Notes under the pieces: model-generated
The model's input: the letters and a program-made list of their open reading frames with translations, nothing else
Databases searched by the model: none
What the model was told of the DNA's origin: nothing
In this document: piece after piece, positions 16,159 to 25,580 of the stretch
Layout of the letters: every line of letters starts with the position of its first letter
Position numbering within the stretch: the stretch's first letter is position 1
Program-made: the position numbers and the translations under genes
Origin: Actinocatenispora sp963805605
GTDB lineage: Bacteria; Actinomycetota; Actinomycetes; Mycobacteriales; Micromonosporaceae
Direction: 5' to 3'
Assembly: GCA_963805605.1 (NCBI GenBank)
Contig: CAWDUX010000002.1
Span: forward strand, 3,348,001 to 3,412,000
Length of the DNA stretch: 64,000 nucleotides

Positions 16159-16794
16159 TCAGGTTCGGCGCAGCAGCAGATGACCCCGGCGGAACCGTTC
16201 GCCCTCGCCCGGCTCCCGCAGCATCCGCCCCACCTCCGTGAACCCGACCTCGCCTGCCAGCCCGGCGAGGTCGTCCACCGGCCACCGGTACGCGGTCGTC
16301 ACCTTGTGGTCGAACGCCACGATCGGCCCGCCTTCGGATTCGAAGAACGCGAGCAGCAGGTGGCCGCCCGGCGCGAGTACCCGGTGGAACTCGGCGAAGT
16401 ACGAGGGCATGTCCGCCGGCTGGGTGTGGATGACCGAGTACCAGGACACGACGCCGTGCAGGATGCCGTCGGCGATGTCCAGGGCGTGCATGGAACCGAC
16501 CTCGAACCGCAGGTCCGGGTACGCGCTGCGGGCCAGGTCGATCATCACCGGCGACAGGTCGACACCGGACACGTCCAACCCCAGGCGCTGCAGGTACGCG
16601 GTCGTCTGCCCGGGACCGCATCCCAGCTCCGCCACCGGTCCGCCGGTGGTCCGTACGAGTTCTGCGAACGCGGCGAACAGGGCCCGGTCCAGCGGCCGGG
16701 CGTCCAGGTCGTCGCGGGCCAGATCGGCATACAGCACGGCGACGGCACCGTAGGCGTCCGCGGTCGCGTCCAGGTACGTGGAGGCGTCAGTCAC
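16159..16794 (-). CDS. Class I SAM-dependent methyltransferase
   Basis: A 211-residue methyltransferase of the Methyltransf_11/25 kind. Motif I is VAELGCGPGQTTAYLQRLGL (about residues 53-72), the acidic residue at the end of strand 2 lies in VSGVDLSPVMIDLAR, and motif IV lies around GVVSWYSVIHTQP. It lacks extra domains, so the substrate (small molecule or lipid) cannot be named. It is convergent with the hydrolase (6 bp between the stops). Confidence 0.88.
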   Translation of the reverse strand: MTDASTYLDATADAYGAVAVLYADLARDDLDARPLDRALFAAFAELVRTTGGPVAELGCGPGQTTAYLQRLGLDVSGVDLSPVMIDLARSAYPDLRFEVGSMHALDIADGILHGVVSWYSVIHTQPADMPSYFAEFHRVLAPGGHLLLAFFESEGGPIVAFDHKVTTAYRWPVDDLAGLAGEVGFTEVGRMLREPGEGERFRRGHLLLRRT

Positions 16795-17100
16795 GCGGGG
16801 ACCCTAGAGTGCTGGTGCTGCCGGCGGACCGGTCGGGTGGTCTGCGTGGGTGCAGGCGCGGCGCTGCGGTCGTTGATCATGGCCTCAGTGGTGTTGACCA
16901 TGGCCTGAGTGCCACGACACGCCGATACGGGTTCCGATAAAGCCATGATCAACGCGACAAGGCCATGATCAACGCACCCAGACGCGGACCATGCGTCGAC
17001 CAGTTCGTACCTGTTCCGTCCAGGTTTCCTTCCGCCTCCGCTGCGCGCGTGGAAGCGAGCGTACCGACCGGCCATGCCGGCCACGATGGCCTTCGGTAGC
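16795..17100. other. Non-coding gap with palindromic repeat copy 2
   Basis: No gene is seen. The interval holds the methyltransferase promoter and the second copy of the 105-bp palindrome. Confidence 0.6.
16871..16975. repeat. 105-bp palindromic repeat, copy 2
   Basis: It has the same order of boxes as the copy at 9152-9257: GTTGATCATGGCC, GTTGACCATGGCC, a centre CCACGACACGCCGATACGGG, then GCCATGATCAAC and GGCCATGATCAAC. About 15 of 105 bases differ, and several changes alter both arms in step or stay GC/GT-compatible, so folding is preserved. Confidence 0.85.
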
Positions 17101-17556
17101 TCAGAAGTTGAAGTCGCGGATGGCGGCGCTGCCCGAGGCAGCCGCCGCCGTGAAGAACTTGACCAGATCCTCGTGGTACGAACGCAGGTAGTCGAGATCG
17201 TCGTCACCCCAGACATGCGGATATGTCTTCCGCTCGTTCATCTTCTCCGGGTCGTAGTGCTCGGCCAGCTTCTCGAACGGCGTCGCGTTCAGCTTCTGCG
17301 CCGCGTCGGCCACCATCTCGGCATCCCAGCCCAGCAGAATGCATTCCTCGTCGATGGGGTCGCCGTCCTCGTACAGGTCGATCCACACCTCGGCGGCGCT
17401 CAACAGGAACCGGATCCCGTCCCACGCCTTGTCGAGGTAGCAGCTCTCCAACTCCTCGTCATGTTCAGCCAGGTATTCCTCGGCTCGTTCCGGATCCGCG
17501 AACGCCTTGTCCAGCTGCTCGGGAGTGACCTGAAAGAACGTGATGACCATGCTCAT
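17101..17556 (-). CDS. DUF1877 (YfbM-like) protein
   Basis: A 151-residue protein of the DUF1877/YfbM family. It starts with the characteristic strand MVITFFQVTPEQLDKAFADP, then WDGIRFLLSAAEVW and LGWDAEMVADAAQKLNATPF, ending with DLDYLRSYHEDLVKFFTAAA. YfbM-type proteins are small cytoplasmic proteins of unknown function, some linked to polymorphic toxin immunity. Two in-frame ATG codons (17556 and 17550) could serve as start. It stands alone. Confidence 0.85.
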   Translation of the reverse strand: MSMVITFFQVTPEQLDKAFADPERAEEYLAEHDEELESCYLDKAWDGIRFLLSAAEVWIDLYEDGDPIDEECILLGWDAEMVADAAQKLNATPFEKLAEHYDPEKMNERKTYPHVWGDDDLDYLRSYHEDLVKFFTAAAASGSAAIRDFNF

Positions 17557-17624
17557 GGTTGCGCTGCTTTCGTACGGGTTCTGTCGAATGGCGCTCACTG
17601 TGACACGCCCGTACGACACCGGGC

Positions 17625-18008
17625 TCAGCCGATGAACGACCAGGGCCCGAACCGGCCGACCGCCACGAAGGCGATCAACGCCAGGTAGGTCAGGTTCACC
17701 AGCACGTGCGCGTACTCGCGGCGACGGAACTCCACGACCGCCGCGCCGATCATGATGATCCCCAGCCCGACGGCGGCCAGCGGTACGAGTACCGGCGCGA
17801 TCCCGGTCAGGGCGGGCAGGATCAGCCCGAGTGCGCCCAGCATCTCGACCACGCCGAGCACCTTGACGAATCCGGGGCTGAAGTCCAGTACCCAGCCCCC
17901 GCCGGGCGCCTTCGCCAGCTTCTGCGCCGGTATGAGCACCTTGTTGAATCCGGCGAACAGAAAGGCCGCGGCCAGCAGCCCGGCGACGATCCACAGCGCG
18001 ACGTTCAT
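17625..18008 (-). CDS. DoxX family membrane protein
   Basis: A 127-residue protein with four membrane helices: VALWIVAGLLAAAFLFAGFN; the segment after FSPGFVKVLGVVEMLGALGL; LVPLAAVGLGIIMIGAAVVE; and the C-terminal VNLTYLALIAFVAVGRF. The FAGFNKVLIPAQKLAK loop is typical of DoxX. Roles in respiration or redox balance are known for some members; here the gene stands alone and nothing more specific can be said. Confidence 0.85.
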   Translation of the reverse strand: MNVALWIVAGLLAAAFLFAGFNKVLIPAQKLAKAPGGGWVLDFSPGFVKVLGVVEMLGALGLILPALTGIAPVLVPLAAVGLGIIMIGAAVVEFRRREYAHVLVNLTYLALIAFVAVGRFGPWSFIG

Positions 18009-18166
18009 GAAGGCTTCCCGTCAGTCTCGTGAGCTTCCCTCTCGTTGAACGGGACAGCACCCCGGAATGTGACAGCGCGGGCCGGCATCTTTCGTTCACA
18101 GGCACCGATGAGTTCCGGCCCGCCGGGCGGTCACTATCCACGACACTGGAACGAAGGGGGAGCCTG

Positions 18167-18712
18167 ATGGGCAGAGCGGTGTGGCACCTGGCGATGTCGC
18201 TGGACGGGTTCGCGGCCGGCCCCGACCATTCGATGGGTTGGATGGCCGGCATGAAGGTCGACCCGCGCGTACAAGAGGAGTCGGTCGCGAGAGTGGGCGC
18301 CATCCTGGGTGGCCGTCGCGGCTACGACGCGATCGCACGGCAACATCCCGGCCAGGCGGCACGGCAGCCGTACGGGGGCGCCTGGAGTGGTCCGGTCCTC
18401 GTCCTCACACACCATCCCGAGGATGCGGTCCCCGATCCCGGGGTCACGTTTCTCAACTGCGACGTGGCCGAGGCCGTCGAGATCGGATTGGCGGCGGCGG
18501 AGGGTAAGGACCTGGAGATCCACGGTCAGGACGTCGCCCGGCAGTGTGTCGAGCGCGGACTGATCGACGAGTTCTCCGTACACCTGGCGCCCGTCATGCT
18601 CGGCTCGGGCGTACGGCTGTTCGACTGCCCCGGTATCGAGCCGGTGCGGTGGGCCCGGATCCACGACGGCGATCCGGCACAGTCCGTGGACCTGCGGTAC
18701 CGGCCAGCCTGA
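18167..18712 (+). CDS. Dihydrofolate reductase-like (RibD C-terminal) protein
   Basis: A 181-residue protein of the RibD_C/DHFR-like fold. It begins RAVWHLAMSLDGFAAGPDHS, followed by GAILGGRRGYDAIARQ for NADPH binding and ends with IDEFSVHLAPVMLGSGVRLF. These stand-alone members are NADPH-dependent reductases of unknown substrate, common in actinomycetes. ATG 18167 has GAAGGGGG upstream. It is unlikely to be the essential folate enzyme because the canonical DHFR active-site pattern is absent. Confidence 0.85.
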   Translation: MGRAVWHLAMSLDGFAAGPDHSMGWMAGMKVDPRVQEESVARVGAILGGRRGYDAIARQHPGQAARQPYGGAWSGPVLVLTHHPEDAVPDPGVTFLNCDVAEAVEIGLAAAEGKDLEIHGQDVARQCVERGLIDEFSVHLAPVMLGSGVRLFDCPGIEPVRWARIHDGDPAQSVDLRYRPA

Positions 18713-18743
18713 CGGCCAGCAGCGGGCATCGACCGGTAGGAGA

Positions 18744-19400
18744 TCAGGTCGGGTTGTGCACCGTGACGTTCATGAAGACTCGGCCGCTGGGATGGGCGTT
18801 GAAGTACGCCTGAAGGGTGGCGCTGTAGGCGACACAGTCTGCCCGGGACACGTCGTTGTGCGCCGCGCCCGGGATGACGACGGAGCAGTAGGCCAGGTAG
18901 TGCTGGGTGTCGCCGGCGGGCATGACGTAGAACGTGGCGGTCGCGGTGCCGTCCTCGCCGCCCAGGTTGCGGAACATGGCGGTCATCGAGCAACTGGGGT
19001 TGCACGGTCCGACCCATTCCTTGGATTCCATCGAGAACAACGCCGTGTCCTCGGTGGGACTCGGACTCGGGCTGTCGCTCGACGGCTCGTCCTCGGGCGG
19101 GTCGCTCTCGTCCTGACCGGGCGGTTCGGTGACCGGCGGATCGTACGGCGGCTGGTACGGGGTATCCGTGGTCGCCGCGGCGCTCGGAATGGCCGACGGC
19201 GAGGGTGAGGAATCCGAGACCAGGCTGACCGGGTTGAAACCCGTCAGGGTGTTGAGACCCACCAGGATGGAGACGATGGTGGCGATGACACCCAGGACGA
19301 TCTTGGCCTTTTCGCCGTCGGACTTCGCCTCCCAGCCCGACTTGTCGCCGGAGCTACTGGTTTCGTCGCCCACAGGATGATGGTACGCAGGCGGCACCAT
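18744..19400 (-). CDS. Single-pass membrane protein with Pro/Ser linker and extracellular domain
   Basis: A protein of about 218 residues. It has a polar N-terminus, one membrane helix KIVLGVIATIVSILVGLNTL, a long Pro/Ser/Asp-rich linker (PSPSAIPSAAATTDTPYQPP onward), and a C-terminal domain with paired cysteines (WVGPCNPSCSMTAMF, YCSVVIPG, ADCVAYS), probably extracellular and disulphide-bonded. It ends VFMNVTVHNPT. The family is not recognised. No strong ribosome binding site is seen at ATG 19400; a GTG at about 19370 is an alternative. Confidence 0.65.
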   Translation of the reverse strand: MVPPAYHHPVGDETSSSGDKSGWEAKSDGEKAKIVLGVIATIVSILVGLNTLTGFNPVSLVSDSSPSPSAIPSAAATTDTPYQPPYDPPVTEPPGQDESDPPEDEPSSDSPSPSPTEDTALFSMESKEWVGPCNPSCSMTAMFRNLGGEDGTATATFYVMPAGDTQHYLAYCSVVIPGAAHNDVSRADCVAYSATLQAYFNAHPSGRVFMNVTVHNPT

Positions 19401-19484
19401 ATGCGAGGAAAATGGATCTTGATGACCGGGGCTCCCGGTGGATTTCGCTGGCCAGGACCCTGACCGTACCGCGATACTGCCCGG

Positions 19485-20229
19485 GTGTTCACCGACGCGG
19501 ACGCCGCCGCCCTGTACGACCTGCTGAACCCCTGGGATCCCGGGCGCTGGCCCGCCGACGCGTTCTACACCGACCTGGTGATGGCCGCGGACACCGTACT
19601 CGACGTCGGCTGCGGTACCGGCGCCATGCTGCACACCGCCCGTGCACAGGGCCACACCGGTCGACTGGTCGGCATCGACCCGGACCGCGCCGCGCTCGCG
19701 CGGGCCCGGCGGCGTACCGACATCGAGTGGATCGAGGGCAGCGCGGCCGATGCGCCCGCCGACGCCGGGTTCGCGCTGGCCACCATGGTCAGTCACGCGT
19801 TCCAGTGCCTGCTCACCGACGACGAACTGCGCACCTCCCTGGCGGCGGTACACGCAGCACTGCGTCCCGGCGGCCGGTTCGCTTTCGAGACACGCCACCC
19901 GCAGGCCCGGGCCTGGCAGGACTGGAACCCGTCGAACGCCACCGACATCGACGGTCCCGACGGCAACCCGCTGCGAGTCTGGCACCGGGTCGACTCGGTC
20001 GTCGGGGACCTGGTCACCTTCACCACCACGACCGCCGCACAGGGCGGCTGCCGTACTGCGCGAGGACCGTTCGACCCTGCGCTTCCTCGACGTCGGAACC
20101 CTCGACACCTTTCTCGCCGACGCCGGCTTCGACATCGAGGCCCGGTACGGAGACTGGCAGCGCGGACCGCTCACCACCACCAGCCGCGAGATCATCACCA
20201 TCGCCCGCCGGCCGGAGATCGCCGCATGA
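19485..20229 (+). pseudogene. Class I methyltransferase with one +1 shift
   Basis: A SAM-dependent methyltransferase with motif I TVLDVGCGTGAMLHTARAQG, acidic loop LVGIDPDRAALARARRR and motif IV ALATMVSHAFQCLLTDDEL. The frame from GTG 19485 is coherent to about 20040 (GDLVTFTTTTAAQ). The family-typical C-terminus (VLREDRSTLRFLDVGTLDTF, then YGDWQRGPLTTTSREIITIA) lies in the next (+1) frame and ends at 20229. One extra base near 20043-20050 explains both. The stop overlaps the start of the following GNAT gene (ATGA), which supports the reconstructed end and an operon. Confidence 0.75.
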
Positions 20230-20747
20230 GCGCGATCGAAGCGGGCACGGTCCGTACCGCGCGGCTGGAACTGCTGCCGCTGCGGGCGGAGCATGCCGAC
20301 GAGATGGCCGAGGTGCTGTCCGACCCGCAACTGCACAGCTTCATCGGCGGCGAGCCGGCGAACGCCGACGCACTGCGCTCCCGGTACGAACGGATGCTCG
20401 CCGGGCCCGACGAGGAGGCCGTGTCCTGGTGCAACTGGGTGGTACGACTGTCCGCCGAGGACCGCCTGACCGGTACGGTCCAGGCGACCATCGGCCCGTC
20501 CGGTGACCGGCTCGTCGCCGAGCTCGCCTGGGTGATCGGGACGCCGTGGCAGGGCCGGGGCATAGCCAAGGAATCGGGTGCGGCGCTGGTCGACTGGCTG
20601 GCCTGGCGGTACCCGGTGCACATCGTCATCGCGCACGTCCACCCCGACCATCACGCCTCGGCCGCAGTGGCTGCCGCCGCCGGGCTGCACCGAACCGACC
20701 AGGTCCACGACGGTGAGATCCGCTGGCAGCGGACACTGCCGCGCTGA
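20226..20747 (+). CDS. GNAT family N-acetyltransferase
   Basis: A 173-residue acetyltransferase of the RimJ/RimL-like branch. The start RTARLELLPLRAEHADEMAE is typical, followed by LAWVIGTPWQGRGIAKESGA, where QGRGIA is the acetyl-CoA pyrophosphate loop, and the C-terminal VHPDHHASAAVAAAAGL. The substrate is unknown. Its ATG overlaps the methyltransferase stop. A decayed copy of its 3' end is found at about 23170-23266, next to the second GGDEF/HD-GYP gene, showing it was partly included in the duplication of that gene. Confidence 0.88.
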   Translation: MSAIEAGTVRTARLELLPLRAEHADEMAEVLSDPQLHSFIGGEPANADALRSRYERMLAGPDEEAVSWCNWVVRLSAEDRLTGTVQATIGPSGDRLVAELAWVIGTPWQGRGIAKESGAALVDWLAWRYPVHIVIAHVHPDHHASAAVAAAAGLHRTDQVHDGEIRWQRTLPR

Positions 20748-20751
20748 GACG

Positions 20752-22860
20752 TCAGTGCGGTACCGGATCCTGTTCGGCCGCTGACCGGGTCGGCAACGGT
20801 TCGAGCTTTCCGATCAGGCCGCTATCGTGCAGCCGCAGGAACGCGTCGACCACGTCCGGGTCGAACTGGCTGCCCCGGGCCCGGCGCAGCTCCGCGACGG
20901 CCCCCTGTGGCGTGCGGGTCTTCTGGTAAGGCCGGTCCGACAGCATCGTTGCCCACGAATCGCAGACCGCCAGGATCCTTGCCTCACGGTGGATCGAGGT
21001 GCGGGCCAGCCCTTCCGGGTAGCCGCCACCGTCGTAACGCTCATGATGCTGACGGATCACCTGGGCGGTCTCCTCAAGTCCCGGCACCGCCCGGGCCAGC
21101 CGGTAGCCGTGGTCGGGATGTTCGTGCATGAGTTTCCATTCGGCATCCGACAGCGACGACGGCTTACCCAGGATGGCCTTCGGGATCACGATCTTGCCTA
21201 TGTCGTGTAGCCGCCCGGCCAGCGCGGCGCGCCGTACGGCACTCTGCTCGAAACCCATTTCGGCCGCGACCAGGGCCGCCCACCGTCCGATGGCCCTGCT
21301 GTGCTCGCGGGTGGACAGGTCGCCGTCGACCTCGTCGGCGAGCCGGCACAGGTATTCGACCATGGCGTGCTGTTCGGTCTCCGGCGCCGCCACCTCGCGT
21401 TCATGGACACCACCGACCACGATGGTGTCGCGACCGAGTGATTTCGCCGAATAGAGTGCCCGGTCGGCGACCTCCACCAACTGGTCGGAGGTCGCCCCGT
21501 GCATCGGATAGTTCGCCGTACCGACCGAGACGGTGACCTCGACCGTACTGCGTCCGGACACCGTGATGGGGCGGCTGCTCACACAGCGACGCAGCCGTAC
21601 GGCCAGTCCGGACACCTCCGTCGTTCTGATGTTCGGGGCCAGCAGGGCGAATTCCTCGCCGCCGTAGCGGGCCAGCACATCACCCGGCCGGGTCTCGGCG
21701 CGCAGCCGGCGCGCGATCTCCCGCAATGCCTCATCACCGGCCGGATGCCCGTACCGGTCGTTGATGGCCTTGAAGTGGTCGATGTCCAGGATGAACACCG
21801 CCAGGGACGTACCGGTGCGCCGCGCCCGCGCGAGTTCCAGCGACAGTTGGGTCTCCAGGAACCGGCGGGTGTAGAGGCCGGTCAGCGGGTCGGTCACGGC
21901 GAGCCGGCGCTGGTCTGCGACCAGACCCGCCATCCGCAGGATGACCAGTACGAACAGCACGGCACAGAACGCGGCGATCGGGAGGACCTCGGTGAGCTGC
22001 CCACGCAGGTACTCGCCCAGCATGGCCGCCGGCGCGATCAGCGCGGCACCGCACAGCACCACGATGCGCGCCGGTCTCAGACTGGTGTCGTGTTCCTCGG
22101 CCGCCTTGCCCACCTGGGCCACTGTCGGATGCAGCGCCGCCGCGCCGAGCAGCAGATTGGCGACCAGCCAGAACGCGTCCAGGAAATTCCCGGACTGATA
22201 GGTGCCGGTCAGCTGCTGATCTGCGTAGATGGTGTCGGCCAACAGAACCAGCGCCAGGTTGCCGATGAGAAGGAAGAATGCTGCCGGCCGTCGGCCGGTG
22301 CCGAGAACGAGACGCAGTCCGACGGCCAACAGCGCCAGATCCATCACCGGGTAAGCCGAGGAAGCGATAGTCGCAAGAGCCGGCGAAGCCACGTGTGTCA
22401 TGGGCGAGATCAGATACAGCCAGGACAGCATGCCGGCCACCACGGCGAAGATCGCCGCGTCGACGGCCGCGGCGAAGTCCCGGCGTCGGGCCCGGTGATG
22501 GATGAGCACCAGCAGACCCGCAACATAGAGCGGATAGTGCGTGATGTAGAGGATGTCAGCTATCGACGGAAAACTGAGATCCCGCAGAAGATAGTGGTTG
22601 ATGTAGAAGGTGCAGTCTGCTGCCACGTAAACCAGCTGGCTGGCGCCGATCAGCAACCACGGCAACCGGGGGCGGGCCCAGCCGCGCCACACCGCAAAGC
22701 CGATTGCGACTGCCGCCGAACCGCTTGCCAGGCAGTAGAGGGAGACGCGTGTCGCCAGTCCACCATCATGGGCCGGCACCAGGAAATAGCAGACAACGGC
22801 AACCAACCCCGCCAGCAGGTAGCCCAGCCACTGCCGTCCGCCGTCTCTTCGGCCCGTCAT
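20752..22860 (-). CDS. Membrane GGDEF/HD-GYP protein, paralogue A
   Basis: A 702-residue protein that could both make and degrade cyclic di-GMP. Eight to ten membrane helices (about residues 10-310) precede a GGDEF domain (about 320-480) with the allosteric I-site RPGD (391-394) and active site GGEEF (400-404), so synthesis looks possible. The HD-GYP domain (about 500-690) has HDIGK (552-556), HEHPDHG (579-585) and HHERYDGGGYPEG (605-617), so hydrolysis also looks possible. It is the first of three tandem paralogues and is closest in its N-terminal half to paralogue C. Its stop is 4 bp from the convergent GNAT gene. Confidence 0.92.
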   Translation of the reverse strand: MTGRRDGGRQWLGYLLAGLVAVVCYFLVPAHDGGLATRVSLYCLASGSAAVAIGFAVWRGWARPRLPWLLIGASQLVYVAADCTFYINHYLLRDLSFPSIADILYITHYPLYVAGLLVLIHHRARRRDFAAAVDAAIFAVVAGMLSWLYLISPMTHVASPALATIASSAYPVMDLALLAVGLRLVLGTGRRPAAFFLLIGNLALVLLADTIYADQQLTGTYQSGNFLDAFWLVANLLLGAAALHPTVAQVGKAAEEHDTSLRPARIVVLCGAALIAPAAMLGEYLRGQLTEVLPIAAFCAVLFVLVILRMAGLVADQRRLAVTDPLTGLYTRRFLETQLSLELARARRTGTSLAVFILDIDHFKAINDRYGHPAGDEALREIARRLRAETRPGDVLARYGGEEFALLAPNIRTTEVSGLAVRLRRCVSSRPITVSGRSTVEVTVSVGTANYPMHGATSDQLVEVADRALYSAKSLGRDTIVVGGVHEREVAAPETEQHAMVEYLCRLADEVDGDLSTREHSRAIGRWAALVAAEMGFEQSAVRRAALAGRLHDIGKIVIPKAILGKPSSLSDAEWKLMHEHPDHGYRLARAVPGLEETAQVIRQHHERYDGGGYPEGLARTSIHREARILAVCDSWATMLSDRPYQKTRTPQGAVAELRRARGSQFDPDVVDAFLRLHDSGLIGKLEPLPTRSAAEQDPVPH

Positions 22861-23285
22861 AACGGAATCCTACGCGGTCGGCAGCTCTTCGACCGCTCCG
22901 GAGGAGGCGCTGGCGCAGTCGGCGGGCACCACCTGCCATCGACGCTCGATACGGCCGATTCCTGACTGTTGCTCCGATCGCGAGGTGGCAGTGCTGGACG
23001 GCGCCGACCGGGTGACGCCGCCATTGGAAGGACCGCAGCCGTCGGGCTATACCGGACGCCGGTGCCGGGGCGTGCGCCCGGCGGCATCTACGGGATGGTC
23101 ACCGGTACCTGGCATCCGGACGGCGCGAACGCTGCCCCCACTGCCGTCGGATGCCTGGCCGTAGTGAGGATCCCGGGCCGGCATGACTGGCTGCCGCCGT
23201 CGCCGGACTGGGACCCACCGGCACCACGACGGCGAAGCCCGCTGGCTGCGCCACGTCCAGCCATGACCGGGCCGGTCCCGACCGG
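22861..23285. other. Gap with fossil ends of two neighbouring genes
   Basis: No functional gene. The left part, next to the start of paralogue A, resembles 27702-27850, the 3' end of the glycosyltransferase gene: GTTGCTCCGATCGCGA (22968-22983) against GTTGCCCCGATCGCGA (27828-27843). The right part (about 23170-23266) resembles the 3' end of the GNAT gene: DGEARWLRHVQP-stop against DGEIRWQRTLPR-stop. Both remnants show that the tandem duplication unit ran from inside the GNAT gene, through the GGDEF/HD-GYP gene, into the glycosyltransferase gene. Confidence 0.75.
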
Positions 23286-25406
23286 TCAGGACGAGATCGT
23301 GTTTCCGACAGGCATCGACGGTGCCAACGACCGGGGCTGCAAGGGTTCGAGGTCGCCGAGAAGTCCCCGGGTGTGCAGCCGCAGGAACGCGTCGACCATC
23401 TCCGGGTCGAACCGTCTGCCTCGGGCCCGGCGTAGCTCGGCGACCGCCTCCTCCGGTGTGCGTAGCTTCTGGTAGCGCCGGTGTGAGAGCATGGTGGCCC
23501 AGGAGTCGCAGACTGCCAGGATCCTTGCCTCGGGCCGGATCTCGGTGCGGGCCAGACCGTCGGGGTAGCCGCTGCCGTCGTAGCGTTCGTGGTGTTGTCG
23601 GATCACCTTCGCGGTCTCCTCCAGCCCGGGTACCGCGCGGGCCAGCCGGTAGCCGTGGTCGGGATGTTCGTGCATGAGCTTCCACTCGGCGGCGGACAGC
23701 GCCGACGGCTTTCTCAGGACAGCTTTCGGAATGACGATCTTGCCGATGTCGTGCAGCCGTCCGGCCAGTGCCGCGCGTCGGATGGCCTGCTGCTCCAGGC
23801 CCATCTCGGCGGCGACCATGGCCGCCCATCGCCCGGTGGCTCTGCCGTGTTCGCTACTCGACAGGTTGGCGTCGACCTCGTCGGCGAGTCGGCACAGGTA
23901 TTCCACCATGGCGTGCTGCTCGCTTTCGGGCGCCGCCAACTCGGGCTCATAGATGCCGCCGGCCACGATGGTGTCGCGGCCGAGTGACTTCGCGGAGTAG
24001 AGTGCCCGGTCGGCGACCTCCACCAGCTTACCGGGCATGTCTCCCTGTACCGGATAGCTTGCCGTGCCGACCGAGACGGTGACCGTGACCGTGCTGTCTT
24101 CGGACACCGTGATGGGGTACTTGCTCACGCTCCGGCGTAGACGTTCAGCCAGGCTGGACACTTCGGTCGTACCGATGTTCGGGGCCAGCACGGCGAACTC
24201 CTCGCCACCGTAGCGGGCCAGTACGTCGCCCGCCCGGGTCTCCGTGCGCAGGCGTCGGGCGATCTCCTGCAACGCCCGGTCACCGGCCGGATGGCCGTAC
24301 CGGTCGTTGACAGCCTTGAAGTGGTCGACGTCCACGATCAGTACCGCCAAGGGTGTGCCGACGCGGCGGGCCCGGGAGAGTTCCACTGGCAAGCGGTTCT
24401 CCAGGAACCGGCGGGTGTGGAGGCCGGTCAGCAAGTCGGTGACGGCCAACCGACGCTGGTCCGCGACCAGTCCGGTCATCCGCGTGATGACCAGGATGAA
24501 CAACGCCCCGCAGACCGCCGCTATGAGTGGGGTGTCCTGGGTCCGGCCGAGCAGGTACTCATCCAGCAGTACCGCGGGGGCCACCAGCCCGGCGGCGCAC
24601 AGCACCACGATCCGGGCTGGTCGCACACCGATACCGGTGCTGGTATTCGGTTCACCGATCCGGGCCACCCTCGGGTGCAGCGCGGTCGTGCCGAGCAGTA
24701 GATAGGACCCCAACCAGATGGCGTCCAGGAAGTTGCCGTTCTGGTAGACACCGGCCAGCTGCTGCCACGCGTAGAGAGTGTCCGCAAGCAGTAGTAGCCC
24801 TAGGCTGCCTGTCAGCATCAGGAAGGCCGCCGGTCGCCGACCGGTGCCCAGCACCAGACGCAATCCCACCGCCAGCAGAGCCAGGTCCATGACCGGGTAC
24901 GCGGTAGATGTGAGGGTCGCCAGGATCGGTGAGTCCGTGTGCGTCAGCGGCGCGATCAGGTACAGCCAGGACAGCATTCCGGCGACCACGGCCACGATCG
25001 CCGCGTCGACGAGGGTCGCAAGATCCCGCCTCCGGACCCGATGGTGGATGAGTGTGAGGAGACCTGCGATATAGGCAGGATAGGTCGCGAGATAGAAGAT
25101 GTCGGCTAGCGCGGGGAAGCTGGTATCGCCCAGTACGTCGTATTCGAAGTAGAAGGTGCAGTCCGCCACCGCATAGATGACCTGGGCTGCGCCGATGAGC
25201 AACCACGGCAGCCGGGGACGGGCCCAGCCGCGGTGCACCGAATAGCCGACCGCGACAGCCGCCGAGGCGCTCACCGCGCAGTAGATGAAACCCTGCACCA
25301 GGGTGCCGTGACCATGGCCGGGCACCACGAAATAGCCGATGATCGCCACGAGGCCTACCAGCAGGTACGCTCCCCACTGCCGTCCGCTACCCCGTTGGCC
25401 GGCCAT
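23286..25406 (-). CDS. Membrane GGDEF/HD-GYP protein, paralogue B
   Basis: A 706-residue paralogue with the same layout: membrane helices to about residue 310, GGDEF domain with RAGD I-site and intact GGEEF, and HD-GYP with HDIGK, HEHPDHGYRLA and HHERYDGSGYPDG. From the GGDEF domain onward it is nearly identical to paralogue C. Its membrane half is more diverged (YAWQQLAGVYQNGNFLDAIW against YADQQLTGTY.SGNFLD.FW in A and C), hinting at a different input signal. It reads PDG where the other two have PEG. Confidence 0.92.
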   Translation of the reverse strand: MAGQRGSGRQWGAYLLVGLVAIIGYFVVPGHGHGTLVQGFIYCAVSASAAVAVGYSVHRGWARPRLPWLLIGAAQVIYAVADCTFYFEYDVLGDTSFPALADIFYLATYPAYIAGLLTLIHHRVRRRDLATLVDAAIVAVVAGMLSWLYLIAPLTHTDSPILATLTSTAYPVMDLALLAVGLRLVLGTGRRPAAFLMLTGSLGLLLLADTLYAWQQLAGVYQNGNFLDAIWLGSYLLLGTTALHPRVARIGEPNTSTGIGVRPARIVVLCAAGLVAPAVLLDEYLLGRTQDTPLIAAVCGALFILVITRMTGLVADQRRLAVTDLLTGLHTRRFLENRLPVELSRARRVGTPLAVLIVDVDHFKAVNDRYGHPAGDRALQEIARRLRTETRAGDVLARYGGEEFAVLAPNIGTTEVSSLAERLRRSVSKYPITVSEDSTVTVTVSVGTASYPVQGDMPGKLVEVADRALYSAKSLGRDTIVAGGIYEPELAAPESEQHAMVEYLCRLADEVDANLSSSEHGRATGRWAAMVAAEMGLEQQAIRRAALAGRLHDIGKIVIPKAVLRKPSALSAAEWKLMHEHPDHGYRLARAVPGLEETAKVIRQHHERYDGSGYPDGLARTEIRPEARILAVCDSWATMLSHRRYQKLRTPEEAVAELRRARGRRFDPEMVDAFLRLHTRGLLGDLEPLQPRSLAPSMPVGNTISS

Positions 25407-25580
25407 AACGGAATTCTACGCGGCCGTTAGCACTCTGAACGCCCCTGACCGGGTGGTGGATCAAACTTGTGCAGTCGTCCGCGTGACGTCCGGTACGGCG
25501 GGAATCCGTGCTGGTGTACCGATCGAGAAGCGGCAACGCCCGCAGGTGCCCCGACCGGGCGCCCATTCCGGCCCGCCCGG
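25407..25580. other. Gap with a fossil end of the glycosyltransferase gene
   Basis: GACGTCCGGTACG at 25485-25497 and the following 40 bp (GGAATCCGTGCTGG, CGATCGAGAAG) align with 27800-27850 at the 3' end of the glycosyltransferase gene (GGATTCCGCGCTG, CGATCGCGAAG), at nearly the same distance from the start of the GGDEF gene. It is a second relic of the tandem duplication. Confidence 0.7.

Noticed and set aside
18744..20708. A 654-codon minus-strand reading
   Set aside because: The upstream two-thirds are antisense to the methyltransferase and GNAT genes. Only the part from 19400 has protein-like composition and a membrane helix.
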